The position numbers and the translations under genes are program-made. A model generated the notes under the pieces. That model saw nothing but the letters and a program-made list of their open reading frames with translations. It searched no databases and was not told the origin of the DNA. This document shows, in pieces, positions 7,132-14,567 of a DNA stretch of 39,320 nt (position 1 is its first letter; every line of letters begins with the position of its first letter). The stretch comes from Bacillota bacterium (lineage in GTDB: Bacteria > Bacillota_E > Sulfobacillia > Sulfobacillales > Sulfobacillaceae), in NCBI GenBank assembly GCA_021820645.1, contig JAKADJ010000002.1, forward strand, positions 1 through 39,320. Reading direction: 5' to 3'.

Positions 7132-7824
7132 TCAGCCCTTGACGAACCACTCCTGGGCGTCCAGCACCGGGACGATGCATGTGGCGTCAAGCTTTGAGGC
7201 ATATTCAATGTCTCGGCTCAACCCTGCGTCTTGAAGGACTTTTGCATGCCGAGAAGCCCATAGCCCTGCCAAGAGGTCTTCTTGATACGCATGAAATACC
7301 GTCCATGCGACGAGTGCCCCGTCCGTCCAGGTGTCGCGCGGCCAGGTATCGACGACGGCGCCGGCCGTCAAGGTGTCTTCCCACGCCGTAGTGCCTTGGG
7401 TCCCAGCACACACGACCAGAGCGCTATCGGATTGTCGTTGTTGAGCATTTCCCGCGGCCCTACGATTACGCAAACACGCCAAACCCACCCACGATGCCTT
7501 TTGGGCAACGGCTCCGATGGCTCGCGTGCCGTTAGTTGTGGTGAATATGACGGAGCGACCCCCAATCATTTGGTCAGAATACTCAAAGATGGAGTTGCCG
7601 GCGTCAAAACCCCGAGGCGCCTTATTCTCCCGCTCCCCACCCAAAATTGCGGACGGCAACGATGATCGACGAACGAAAGCCTCCTCGACAGTTGGACACG
7701 CGAACACCCGACCCGCACCCATTTCAAAAAACCCCACCATCGTCGTCGTCGCCCGCAGCGTATCAATCACTAAGACCGCTTGATCCTGGATCCGATCTCC
7801 TACATCCTCCCACCGAAAGACCAC
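7132..7824 (-). CDS. comB: 2-phosphosulfolactate phosphatase
   Basis: ComB dephosphorylates 2-phosphosulfolactate to sulfolactate. Visible family motifs are VLVIDTLRATTTMV, LGGERENKAPRGFDAGNSIFEY (written here in its two halves LGGERENKAPRG and FDAGNSIFEY), TTTNGTRAIGA and DTLTAGAVVD. The conservative start is GTG 7824, but it is 17 nt from the GGAGG at 7846-7842. An in-frame ATT at 7830 is 11 nt away and would add Ile-Asp, giving the IDVV-type N-terminus common in the family; just upstream of it is a stop. The gene overlaps or abuts comA, so the two are translationally linked. In Bacillus the pair supplies sulfolactate for spores. Confidence 0.92.
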   Translation of the reverse strand: MVFRWEDVGDRIQDQAVLVIDTLRATTTMVGFFEMGAGRVFACPTVEEAFVRRSSLPSAILGGERENKAPRGFDAGNSIFEYSDQMIGGRSVIFTTTNGTRAIGAVAQKASWVGLACLRNRRAAGNAQQRQSDSALVVCAGTQGTTAWEDTLTAGAVVDTWPRDTWTDGALVAWTVFHAYQEDLLAGLWASRHAKVLQDAGLSRDIEYASKLDATCIVPVLDAQEWFVKG

Positions 7825-7825
7825 A

Positions 7826-8698
7826 TCAATCGCTCAAATCACCTCCTTTAAGAATCAACGGTGGCGGCCACTTGATCGGAGCGGGTACACCACTACTCAC
7901 ATAGTACTGGCGCAAGGTATCTCCTCGCAATCCCACTCGCAAAGCTTCTAAGGCAAGGACGTCATTCGGCTCCACATTACCAAGATTGACATTGGGACCA
8001 AACCTCAGAATCAGCTCCTGTTGTTGGTGTTTTCGCGGCGCTTCCCACAAAACGCGATGAGGCTCTTTCAAGTGGCTTACCATTTGTTCCAACTCGTCTT
8101 CCAGGACCTCACCTTGGTCATCGTAAATCACCACGCCTTGACCACTCTCGCGACCTTCAACGATCACAATATCGGATCCCGCTTCCAAGTCTTGTTGCAC
8201 TTGATCCCATAAAAGCAGGTCTGGAATCGTGTCTCGAGGGTCCTTTTTACCCACCTCACTCACCACTAATTCAAATCCGTAAACCCTCGCCAATTTGATG
8301 GTATTGTAGCGTGTTTCTGGGTCTAAATTAATCGTGCCGTCAGAAATCTCGATCCCCGTAAATCCCAACTCGCGGGCCCGGTCTAAGAATTCGATGAGGC
8401 GCCCCTGAAGCAGTGCTAATTCCAAAAATGTCCCGCCCGGATAGATGTCTACGCCGTAGGATTTTACTAGCTCAATCTTTTGGCGCAATAGCCTGGTGTG
8501 ATAAAAGGCAGAGGTACCAAAGGTGAGTTTTAAAGAATCTACGTAATCCGAAGCGAGTTCCATTAAATCGCGGGTGTCTGTGAGACCAAGACCTTTATCA
8601 ATGACCATGGTGATGCCGCGGGTACGCGGTTTGGTGGTACGGTCCAGAATTGGGAAATCTAAAATGTCCAGCCACGCCTTGTTGTCGTCGCTCGTCAC
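7826..8698 (-). CDS. comA: Phosphosulfolactate synthase
   Basis: ComA adds sulfite to phosphoenolpyruvate, giving phosphosulfolactate. This is the first step of sulfolactate synthesis (and of coenzyme M in methanogens). Family motifs are GITMVIDKGLG, DYVDSLKLTFGTS, GVDIYPGGTFLELA, GFTGIEISDGTI and WEAPRKHQQQELI, on a TIM-barrel-like scaffold. GTG 8698 is preferred because GGAGG lies 8 nt upstream; that GGAGG is part of an in-frame ATG-GAG-GCG at 8713, whose own binding site would be too close. About 290 residues. It is the first gene of comAB and diverges from the MFS gene. Confidence 0.92.
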   Translation of the reverse strand: MTSDDNKAWLDILDFPILDRTTKPRTRGITMVIDKGLGLTDTRDLMELASDYVDSLKLTFGTSAFYHTRLLRQKIELVKSYGVDIYPGGTFLELALLQGRLIEFLDRARELGFTGIEISDGTINLDPETRYNTIKLARVYGFELVVSEVGKKDPRDTIPDLLLWDQVQQDLEAGSDIVIVEGRESGQGVVIYDDQGEVLEDELEQMVSHLKEPHRVLWEAPRKHQQQELILRFGPNVNLGNVEPNDVLALEALRVGLRGDTLRQYYVSSGVPAPIKWPPPLILKGGDLSD

Positions 8699-8769
8699 AG
8701 GTTTCGCCTCCATATCCTCAACTTCTTAGCCACAATATTCAACCCAGTTGTTGGAGGTGACGGCTAATA

Positions 8770-8792
8770 TTTTGTGCATTGGGTGCACAAAA
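8770..8792. promoter_or_regulatory. Operator-like palindrome between comA and the MFS gene
   Basis: TTTTGTGCA (8770-8778) and TGCACAAAA (8784-8792) form a perfect 9-bp inverted repeat around a 5-nt spacer. There is no U-tract, so it is not a terminator. It lies in the 143-nt divergent intergenic space and would suit a dimeric repressor controlling one or both genes. No adjacent regulator gene is obvious. Confidence 0.55.
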
Positions 8793-8841
8793 ACGGACAG
8801 GTTAATACCGTGTCACGAATTTTGGAATGGAGGCATGGTTT

Positions 8842-10164
8842 ATGGCTGAACAGGGCGCACCCTCTGATGCATCACATGACGGACAGAGACTTAAGTTAGC
8901 CGTCTTATGCACGGTGCCCTTTATCATGGTACTCGGTAATTCCATGCTCATTCCGGTTTTGCCGAAGATGATGAAGGTCATGCACCTATCCCTCTTTCAA
9001 GTCGGGTTAATCATCACCGTCTTCTCGATTCCGGCGGGCATCATCATCCCCTTTGCCGGCGCTTTATCGGACCGGATCGGCCGTAAGGTCATCATGGTAC
9101 CGGCGTTGCTAGTCTATGGGATTGGCGGGCTGGGAGCCGGGGCCTCGTCATGGTTCCTCCCCCACCCTTTCCCCTTCATCATGGGATTTCGTCTACTGCA
9201 GGGGATTGGGGCCGGTGGTACCTATCAACTAGCGATGGCCGTGGCCGGAGACATGTTCCAAGGCAAATCCCGAGCAGGTGCCTTAGGCATCTTAGAGGCC
9301 TCCAATGGATTCGGTAAAGTGGTTTCTCCCATTGCCGGGTCCGCCATCGCGCTCCTGATCTGGTTTGCCCCATTCTTCGTATATGGGCTCTTATCATTCC
9401 CCATCGCGGCCCTCGTATGGTTTGTTATCAAAGACCCCAAAAATCTCCATGCTCAAGGTGGGCTCAAGCAATATTGGGCCGGGCTCACCCAGACCCTATC
9501 CGAAAAAGCCGGATCCATTGTCGCCACCTTTTTGGGCGGTGCGGTGGTTCTTTTTATCCTGTTTGGTGTCCTTAGCTATTTAGCGGATATCCTCGAAAAG
9601 ACCTTTGGCTATGGTGAGTTTACGCGAGGACTTCTGATCGCGATTCCCGTCCTGGCATCAGCGATTACGTCATTTGTCTCGGGGACTCTCCTCCAAAAAA
9701 GGCTCGCTCAATGGTCGCGACCCATTGTCGTCGGGGGCCTCATTGTTATTGCCTTAGCGATGGCCGTCGAACCGTTTTTCGCCACGAAAACCCCATGGCT
9801 AGCTCTGGCTATCTTAGCATTTCAAGGCATCGGGACCGGGGCTGTGCTGCCTGCTATCAATACGTTAGTAACCAGCGCCACCAGTGCCAAAGAACGCGGG
9901 GTGGTCACCAGTTTGTACGGAAGTGTCCGTTTCTTTGGTGTAGCTCTCGGTCCCCCACTCTTTGCCATGGCAATGACCCACAAGTACACCGTCTTTTGGG
10001 GTGCCTCCGGACTCGCATTAGCCACCGGAATCTTGTCCTGGTTTCTTATTAACGAACAGAAGATGTTGCCCAAAAAAATGCGTGGCGGCGGGAATGGCTC
10101 TCAAGGAAAATCTCGAGCGTTTGCGAATCCTAGCAAGAGATCTTCGCGGGACAAACTATCCTGA
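8842..10164 (+). CDS. MFS transporter (12-TM, drug/metabolite exporter type)
   Basis: The 440-residue product has about 12 hydrophobic segments and the MFS motif A-like loop GALSDRIGRKV between TM2 and TM3. It also has RLLQGIGAGGTYQ (motif resembling the antiporter region) and GIGTGAVLPAINTLVT in the second half. ATG 8842 is chosen because GGAGG lies 8 nt upstream; the in-frame ATG at 8827 contains that binding site. The C-terminus is a basic tail (KKMRGGG...). It is divergent from comAB and shares its palindrome, so export of sulfolactate or a related anion is possible but unproven. By sequence alone it looks like a drug:H+ antiporter. Confidence 0.88.
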   Translation: MAEQGAPSDASHDGQRLKLAVLCTVPFIMVLGNSMLIPVLPKMMKVMHLSLFQVGLIITVFSIPAGIIIPFAGALSDRIGRKVIMVPALLVYGIGGLGAGASSWFLPHPFPFIMGFRLLQGIGAGGTYQLAMAVAGDMFQGKSRAGALGILEASNGFGKVVSPIAGSAIALLIWFAPFFVYGLLSFPIAALVWFVIKDPKNLHAQGGLKQYWAGLTQTLSEKAGSIVATFLGGAVVLFILFGVLSYLADILEKTFGYGEFTRGLLIAIPVLASAITSFVSGTLLQKRLAQWSRPIVVGGLIVIALAMAVEPFFATKTPWLALAILAFQGIGTGAVLPAINTLVTSATSAKERGVVTSLYGSVRFFGVALGPPLFAMAMTHKYTVFWGASGLALATGILSWFLINEQKMLPKKMRGGGNGSQGKSRAFANPSKRSSRDKLS

Positions 10165-10193
10165 GGTTTTTCTTATCGATCCAATCGTTTCCA

Positions 10194-10222
10194 GAGTATT
10201 GAAAATTGTCCACGGAATACTA
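10194..10222 (+). promoter_or_regulatory. Candidate sigma-G-type promoter of first spore protein gene
   Basis: AATACTA (10216-10222) differs from the forespore -10 pattern CATnhTA at one position. GAGTA (10194-10198), 17 nt upstream, matches gHATR in four of five positions. This fits forespore expression expected for an alpha/beta SASP gene. Confidence 0.4.
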
Positions 10223-10253
10223 TCCCTATTCCAACATATTGGAGGTGAACCAG

Positions 10254-10487
10254 ATGTCCTTACGAAATACGCATACTCACGACGCGTCGGGAGATACGCG
10301 CCAAGCTCTGGATCAATTTAAGTATGAAGTGGCCCGGGATATTGGCGTCAACATCCCGACCGACCACTATTGGGGCGATATTTCTGCACGCCAATGTGGA
10401 GCAGTCGGTGGCAACATGGTTAGGCAGATGATTGAAATGGCGGAAAACACCCTCGTTAACCGATCGGGATCAGGACGCAAACAATGA
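10254..10487 (+). CDS. Alpha/beta-type small acid-soluble spore protein (copy 1)
   Basis: The 77-residue protein belongs to the DNA-coating SASP family that protects spore DNA and is degraded by GPR at germination. It has ALDQFKYEVARDIGV, containing the region of the GPR cleavage site, and the second conserved block GAVGGNMVRQMIEMAE. ATG 10254 has GGAGGTG 8 nt upstream; the longer reading from 10206 is not supported. The canonical RxNGxVGG block is RQCGAVGG here, so Asn is replaced by Cys. A YWGD segment adds a Trp. Both oddities recur in copy 2, 75 nt downstream. Confidence 0.93.
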   Translation: MSLRNTHTHDASGDTRQALDQFKYEVARDIGVNIPTDHYWGDISARQCGAVGGNMVRQMIEMAENTLVNRSGSGRKQ

Positions 10488-10523
10488 TCCAAACCTTTCT
10501 AGGTTAAATCTAGTGGCCATGGT

Positions 10524-10547
10524 CATACTAACGTTACTTCAGTAACG
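10524..10547 (+). promoter_or_regulatory. CATACTA -10 element and 5' leader hairpin of second spore protein gene
   Basis: CATACTA (10524-10530) matches the forespore sigma-G -10 pattern exactly, though no convincing -35 is seen. Next comes a perfect inverted repeat, CGTTACT-TC-AGTAACG (10532-10547), ending just before the GAGGAGGTGAG ribosome binding region. It could form a hairpin at the start of the mRNA. Confidence 0.45.
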
Positions 10548-10561
10548 AGGAGGTGAGATAG

Positions 10562-10783
10562 ATGGCACGAGGAAGCAACACGGGCAACCGCGCATTGGTG
10601 CAAGGTGCTCAAAAAGCCCTCGATCAATTCAAGTACGAAATTGCCCACGAGTTAGGTCTGCAAGGCGTGGATGATGGCTACTGGGGTGATGTCCCTGCCC
10701 GTCAGTGCGGAGCTGTGGGAGGTCACATGGTACGCAAGATGATCGAGATGGCCGAACAAAACCTGGCCGGTCGTGGTCGGTAA
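10562..10783 (+). CDS. Alpha/beta-type small acid-soluble spore protein (copy 2)
   Basis: This 73-residue paralogue of the preceding gene has ALDQFKYEIAHELGL, YWGDVPARQCGAVGG and a C-terminal MVRKMIEMAEQNLAG block. The start ATG follows GGAGGTGAGATAG. Like copy 1 it carries a Trp in YWGD and a Cys replacing the canonical Asn before GxVGG. Both copies keep the two blocks that contact DNA and GPR in the family. Tandem arrangement and close similarity point to a local duplication. gpr lies about 4 kb downstream. Confidence 0.94.
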   Translation: MARGSNTGNRALVQGAQKALDQFKYEIAHELGLQGVDDGYWGDVPARQCGAVGGHMVRKMIEMAEQNLAGRGR

Positions 10784-10828
10784 ACTTCTTCTCAGGTCTC
10801 CTACATGAGAGTCGCACCGAACGTAAAA

Positions 10829-10854
10829 ATGGACGGCAATGCCGTCCATTTTTT
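10829..10854 (+). terminator. Rho-independent terminator after the spore protein genes
   Basis: ATGGACGGCA (10829-10838) pairs with TGCCGTCCAT (10840-10849) and is followed by a run of T to 10854. It ends the second SASP transcript and insulates the ABC operon. Confidence 0.9.
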
Positions 10855-10871
10855 ATTGCCCCTGGAAGTTC

Positions 10872-10900
10872 AGTATGATTTACTTATTGTAATCTACACT
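10872..10900 (+). promoter_or_regulatory. Candidate operator upstream of the oxyanion ABC operon
   Basis: AGTATGATTTAC (10872-10883) and GTAATCTACACT (10889-10900) form an imperfect inverted repeat (8 of 12 positions pair) around TTATT. It sits about 18 nt before the start codon. It could be the site of the HTH regulator encoded at the end of the operon; this is inference. Confidence 0.3.
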
Positions 10901-10917
10901 TTACTGGAGGACAGTCC

Positions 10918-11886
10918 ATGAATCGTGGGAACCGGGTCGTGTCTGTTCTCGCCGCGAGCACTTTACTGGTCATCGCTAGTGGGTGCGGCACGTCCAACTC
11001 GTCGAAACCTGCCCTCGTAACCGTCGCCTATGCTGGATCTTTGCAGTTGGTGAACCAACAGAGTCTCGGGCCCGCGTTCTATAAATCGACCGGAGTCCGC
11101 TACTCCGGACGGGGTGGGGGAGCGTTTGGATTGGCTCATGAACTGGCTTCCCACACCATCAACGCCGACGTCTTTGAAAGTATCGGTCTCGCGCCCATTG
11201 CGGTCATCCAACCCGCGGCTTCCAAAACATGGGCCGTAGCCGTGGCAAGTAGCCCATTAGTCGTTGCGTATAGTCAGACCTCACCTTTTGCCAAAACTCT
11301 TAATGCGATCCGTATCCACCAAGCCCCGTTAGTTGATCTATTTTCCTTGATGCTCAACCCCAAGTTTAAGCTGGGTCGCACGAACCCGGTGACCGATCCC
11401 CAAGGCCAAGCGTTTGCTGAAATGATCCAATTAGCTGTAAAAAGATATCATTTGCCGGCCCACGATGTGTCCCGCATACTGGGTGGGTCTCCGGCCCAAT
11501 CTAAAGAAATTTACTCCGAAGAGGGCATCCTCACAAATTTGCAGTCGGGTGGGCTCGACGCATCCAGCGCATTTTTGTCTGAAGCGTTACAACGTCACCT
11601 CCCATATATTGCGCTCCCCGCATCATTAAATTTCGGTTCCCTCCGTGATGCGCGTACATACGCTACGACAAGCCTCCGCCTCAACGGTTCAAAGGTCACC
11701 GGAGCCCCGCTATTAATTGACGTCACCTTAACCCATAATCCCCCGGGTCGGGCGGCACTACGTTTTCTGAATTTCATAACGGGAGCCACCGGCCAAAAAA
11801 TTTGGAGACAGATGGGGTATCATACCTTTACGCCATACGTTGTCGGGAATCCGCGCGCCCTGCCTCGCGGGGTAACCGTACGTTGA
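10918..11886 (+). CDS. Lipoprotein substrate-binding protein of tungstate/molybdate-type ABC importer
   Basis: The 322-residue protein has a lipoprotein signal peptide with the lipobox ending at Cys23 (VIASGC), so it is membrane-tethered outside the cell. The mature part starts VTVAYAGSLQLV, resembling the AGSL start of WtpA/ModA-like proteins, and has LGRTNPVTDPQG, matching the GRTDP-type segment of WtpA. This suggests binding of tungstate or molybdate. The start ATG has GGAGG 7 nt upstream. Its stop overlaps the permease start by one base. Which oxyanion it prefers cannot be told from sequence; sulfate-family binding is a less likely alternative. Confidence 0.82.
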   Translation: MNRGNRVVSVLAASTLLVIASGCGTSNSSKPALVTVAYAGSLQLVNQQSLGPAFYKSTGVRYSGRGGGAFGLAHELASHTINADVFESIGLAPIAVIQPAASKTWAVAVASSPLVVAYSQTSPFAKTLNAIRIHQAPLVDLFSLMLNPKFKLGRTNPVTDPQGQAFAEMIQLAVKRYHLPAHDVSRILGGSPAQSKEIYSEEGILTNLQSGGLDASSAFLSEALQRHLPYIALPASLNFGSLRDARTYATTSLRLNGSKVTGAPLLIDVTLTHNPPGRAALRFLNFITGATGQKIWRQMGYHTFTPYVVGNPRALPRGVTVR

Positions 11887-12656
11887 TGAGTCGCCAATTC
11901 GCGCGAGGGTTTGCCCTGGCTCTTATCCTGCTCTTACTGTTGCCGACGCTAATCTTGGTCGCCGAGACCCGGTTCGGTACCCTGAGTGTCTTATGGCATC
12001 AAGCCAGCAATCGAGGCGCGCTGGTCACCACGCTCGTTTCTGGTGCCGTGTCTCTCGGCCTCATCGTAGCACTGGGGACCCCAGCGGCATGGATTTTAGC
12101 CAGACTGCTGTCCGACTCCTCGCAAGGCTGGATCGGAGCGCTCCTAGCCATTCCCTTACTATTACCGCCGTTGGTATTGGGACTCGTATTGGCCTTCCTG
12201 CTAGGTCCCACAACACCGGTAGGGAGTTTTTTGGGTCATCTCGGGATTACCCCAACGCAATCGCTCTTCAGCTTGATCGTAGCGGAAGTATACGAAGGAT
12301 TCCCCTATTTTCTACTGACGGCTTGGGCCGCCTTCCGGTCGATGCCAATCGCCTACGAAGAAGAGGCACGGGTATTAGGTAAATCCCTCATTGATGTTTT
12401 CCGACATGTGACCTGGCCCATGGCCCGAAGTGGAGTAATCGTCGCCGCCGCCATGGCCTGGGCACGCATTACCGGTGCTTTTGGGGCTCCCATCGTCGTA
12501 GCCTATCATCCAACGGGGCTTCCCGTTGCCATTTGGATCGCGCTGGAATCTTACGGTCTTCCATCCGCACTCGCCTTGTCCACGATCCTGCTCGTGGTCG
12601 GTCTTCCAGTCCCCATCTGGCTGAATTGGAGGCGGCGCCATGACCGATCCCATTAG
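11886..12656 (+). CDS. ABC permease, tungstate/molybdate type (WtpB/ModB-like)
   Basis: A 256-residue inner-membrane permease with about six hydrophobic segments. It shows the EAA-loop signature EEEARVLGKSLIDVFRHVTWP that docks the ATPase, and an ITGAFGAPIVVAYHPTG region typical of molybdate/tungstate/sulfate permeases. Its start overlaps the binding-protein stop (TGATG), and its 3' end overlaps the ATPase gene by 17 nt, so the three form one transporter. Confidence 0.88.
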   Translation: MSRQFARGFALALILLLLLPTLILVAETRFGTLSVLWHQASNRGALVTTLVSGAVSLGLIVALGTPAAWILARLLSDSSQGWIGALLAIPLLLPPLVLGLVLAFLLGPTTPVGSFLGHLGITPTQSLFSLIVAEVYEGFPYFLLTAWAAFRSMPIAYEEEARVLGKSLIDVFRHVTWPMARSGVIVAAAMAWARITGAFGAPIVVAYHPTGLPVAIWIALESYGLPSALALSTILLVVGLPVPIWLNWRRRHDRSH

Positions 12657-13539
12657 GCTATCGCGGTGGAGTGAATTTTCGCCTGGAATGATTCACGGTG
12701 TGTTTGGCCCATCGGGTGCCGGCAAGACAACGTGGCTCCGCCACATCATCGGCTTAGATCAAGTCCCGGCGCAGTATCCTAAAGAGGTCGCGTTCTTATC
12801 TCAAAATCCCCATCTGATTCCCCACGACACCATCCGACAGCAAGTCCTCTGGTTTGGAGACCCTGAGTCGCTTTTGCGTTGGGCGCCAATTCTGGACTTG
12901 TCCGAGACCCTATTGGATCGCTATCCTGGTGAGCTCTCTGGAGGACAATATCAACGGGCTGCTCTGCTCCGCGTGTTGGTGACCGAGCGACCGATCCTGG
13001 TGCTTGACGAACCGTTATCCCAAATCGAGGACAGCCGCCGGTTCACCATCCTAGAGACCTTACGGACGTATATAACCACGGTACATCCCGACCGTTTAAT
13101 CATCCTCTCAAGCCACCACTGGGACGACTTATGGCTCGTTTCGGACACGCTCTCGTTACGGGAACCGGGGTTCAGGTCAGGCCCCCACCCGACGGCTACT
13201 GTGTATCGGAATCCTCCGACTCCGGGATTCGCAAGACTCTTCGGCTATGTAGCCAGTATCCCCTGCCCCCAGGGTGGATATTGGCTGGTACACCCCATGA
13301 GCCTGACTCTGGAAAGCCACCATGGGCCCGGAATCACGCTCCAGGGGACGTTTCAGGCCGCCCGGGTGGGAGCATCGGTCCGGCAATGGGTGTTTCATTG
13401 TGAGGAACCCCATATACGCCTGCGATGGCCAGGACTCCCAGCACTGATCGGCACCTCGTTACCGAACCATATCCGGCTGGTCGATCCCCCATGGGTTCCT
13501 TATCGTCTGCCCCCCACCCAAGAGGAGGAAACCCCATGA
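12640..13539 (+). CDS. ABC transporter ATP-binding protein of the oxyanion importer
   Basis: This ATPase energises the importer. Motifs in order: Walker A GPSGAGKTT (about 23-31), Q-loop LSQN, signature ELSGGQYQRAALLR, Walker B ILVLDEPLS and a switch His in ILSSHHWDD. The N-terminus before Walker A is short compared with typical ATPases of about 35 residues. A C-terminal extension of about 90 residues resembles the accessory TOBE-like region. ATG 12640 has GGAGG 7 nt upstream inside the permease gene. Its stop overlaps the regulator start as ATGA. Confidence 0.9.
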   Translation: MTDPIRLSRWSEFSPGMIHGVFGPSGAGKTTWLRHIIGLDQVPAQYPKEVAFLSQNPHLIPHDTIRQQVLWFGDPESLLRWAPILDLSETLLDRYPGELSGGQYQRAALLRVLVTERPILVLDEPLSQIEDSRRFTILETLRTYITTVHPDRLIILSSHHWDDLWLVSDTLSLREPGFRSGPHPTATVYRNPPTPGFARLFGYVASIPCPQGGYWLVHPMSLTLESHHGPGITLQGTFQAARVGASVRQWVFHCEEPHIRLRWPGLPALIGTSLPNHIRLVDPPWVPYRLPPTQEEETP

Positions 13540-14567
13540 AAAACACAGAAGTCCGGCTTACCGTAGCGCAACGTCGCCGGGCCCTCGGTTGGACGCAGTC
13601 TGACCTCGCCAGTATGGTAGGGGTGTCGCGACAAACCCTTATCGCTATTGAACATGGACATACCCGCATCCATTTAGATCTCGCCATAGCGCTGGCTGAT
13701 GCTCTCCAGGTCCCCTTAGATACCCTAGTCGGGAGGCCCCCGCACCCTCAAAACTGGCGCTGGTTTAATGACGTTGTACCCATCGGCTCGTTACCGGTCG
13801 TATGGGCTACAATCGCGGATCAAGTCGTGGTGGTGCCGTACTATCTTACTGGCGACGCGGGTCACATCGATGCCTGGTGGGATGCCGAGGCCAGGCAATT
13901 GATGCCGACCCCCGGAGCTCGGCATCCGTCGCGCGTCATCCTGATCGGAGGCTGCGACCCGTACCTCTCGTGGCTAAAATCCTCGTTCGAACATCAACAC
14001 GCCACACATGCCATAGAGATCATCCCGACTTCCAGCACCGCTGCAGTCGATAGGCTTCGTCGAGGATTTTTGCACCTTGCGGGCTCACACTGGTATAACC
14101 CCGCTCAAAAGGCCTACAATGTCTGGGACTCTGACCAGGGACCACCTCTAGCACGTTTGGGGTATCTCCAATGGGAGGAAGGGATATTCTGGCATCCGGG
14201 TCAACCGGAGCCCAAGAGTTGGGCGGTGCGGGAAGTTGGGAGCGAAGCACGCGCTGTATTTGAGCGGACCAAAGACGCATTGAAGTATCCGATTCTAGGG
14301 CCAACGTTCGACCGCTACCAGGACCTGACCCGGTATGTTCTCACCCATGAGGGCATCGGTGGCCTTGGTCTCGGAAGCTTGGCAGTATCTTTGGGCCTAA
14401 CCTTTCGCGCCCTGACCGAAGAACCCTATGAATGGGTTCTTCACCGAGACGCCCTAACCACTGACTGGCTGAGCCTCCTATTACAAACCCTCGAACGTTC
14501 GGATCTCAAGACTCGCCTTGCGCGCCCCCCTCACCAGGTGCCTTTCCATTGGGGACAAATCGACTAA
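13536..14567 (+). CDS. XRE-type HTH regulator with PBP-like ligand domain (putative oxyanion sensor)
   Basis: The 343-residue protein starts with an XRE helix-turn-helix (about 7-65: RRALGWTQSDLASMVGVSR, then TLIAIEHGHTRI). It continues into a periplasmic-binding-protein-like domain lacking a signal peptide. Family-like landmarks are IGGCDPYLSWL, RLRRGFLHLAGSHWYNPAQ, ARLGYLQWEEGIFW and GIGGLGLGSLAVSLGLTF. That architecture (PF12727-like) is found in cytoplasmic regulators and molybdopterin-related proteins. It is cotranscribed with the importer: ATGA overlap with the ATPase, GGAGG 7 nt upstream of ATG 13536. I infer that it binds the imported oxyanion or a molybdopterin-linked ligand and controls the operon. 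It converges on gpr with a 4-nt overlap. Confidence 0.8.
   Translation: MKNTEVRLTVAQRRRALGWTQSDLASMVGVSRQTLIAIEHGHTRIHLDLAIALADALQVPLDTLVGRPPHPQNWRWFNDVVPIGSLPVVWATIADQVVVVPYYLTGDAGHIDAWWDAEARQLMPTPGARHPSRVILIGGCDPYLSWLKSSFEHQHATHAIEIIPTSSTAAVDRLRRGFLHLAGSHWYNPAQKAYNVWDSDQGPPLARLGYLQWEEGIFWHPGQPEPKSWAVREVGSEARAVFERTKDALKYPILGPTFDRYQDLTRYVLTHEGIGGLGLGSLAVSLGLTFRALTEEPYEWVLHRDALTTDWLSLLLQTLERSDLKTRLARPPHQVPFHWGQID

Noticed and set aside
7822..8713. Frameshift between comA and comB
   Set aside because: The two frames overlap, but each protein is complete against its family; this is ordinary coupling rather than a broken gene.
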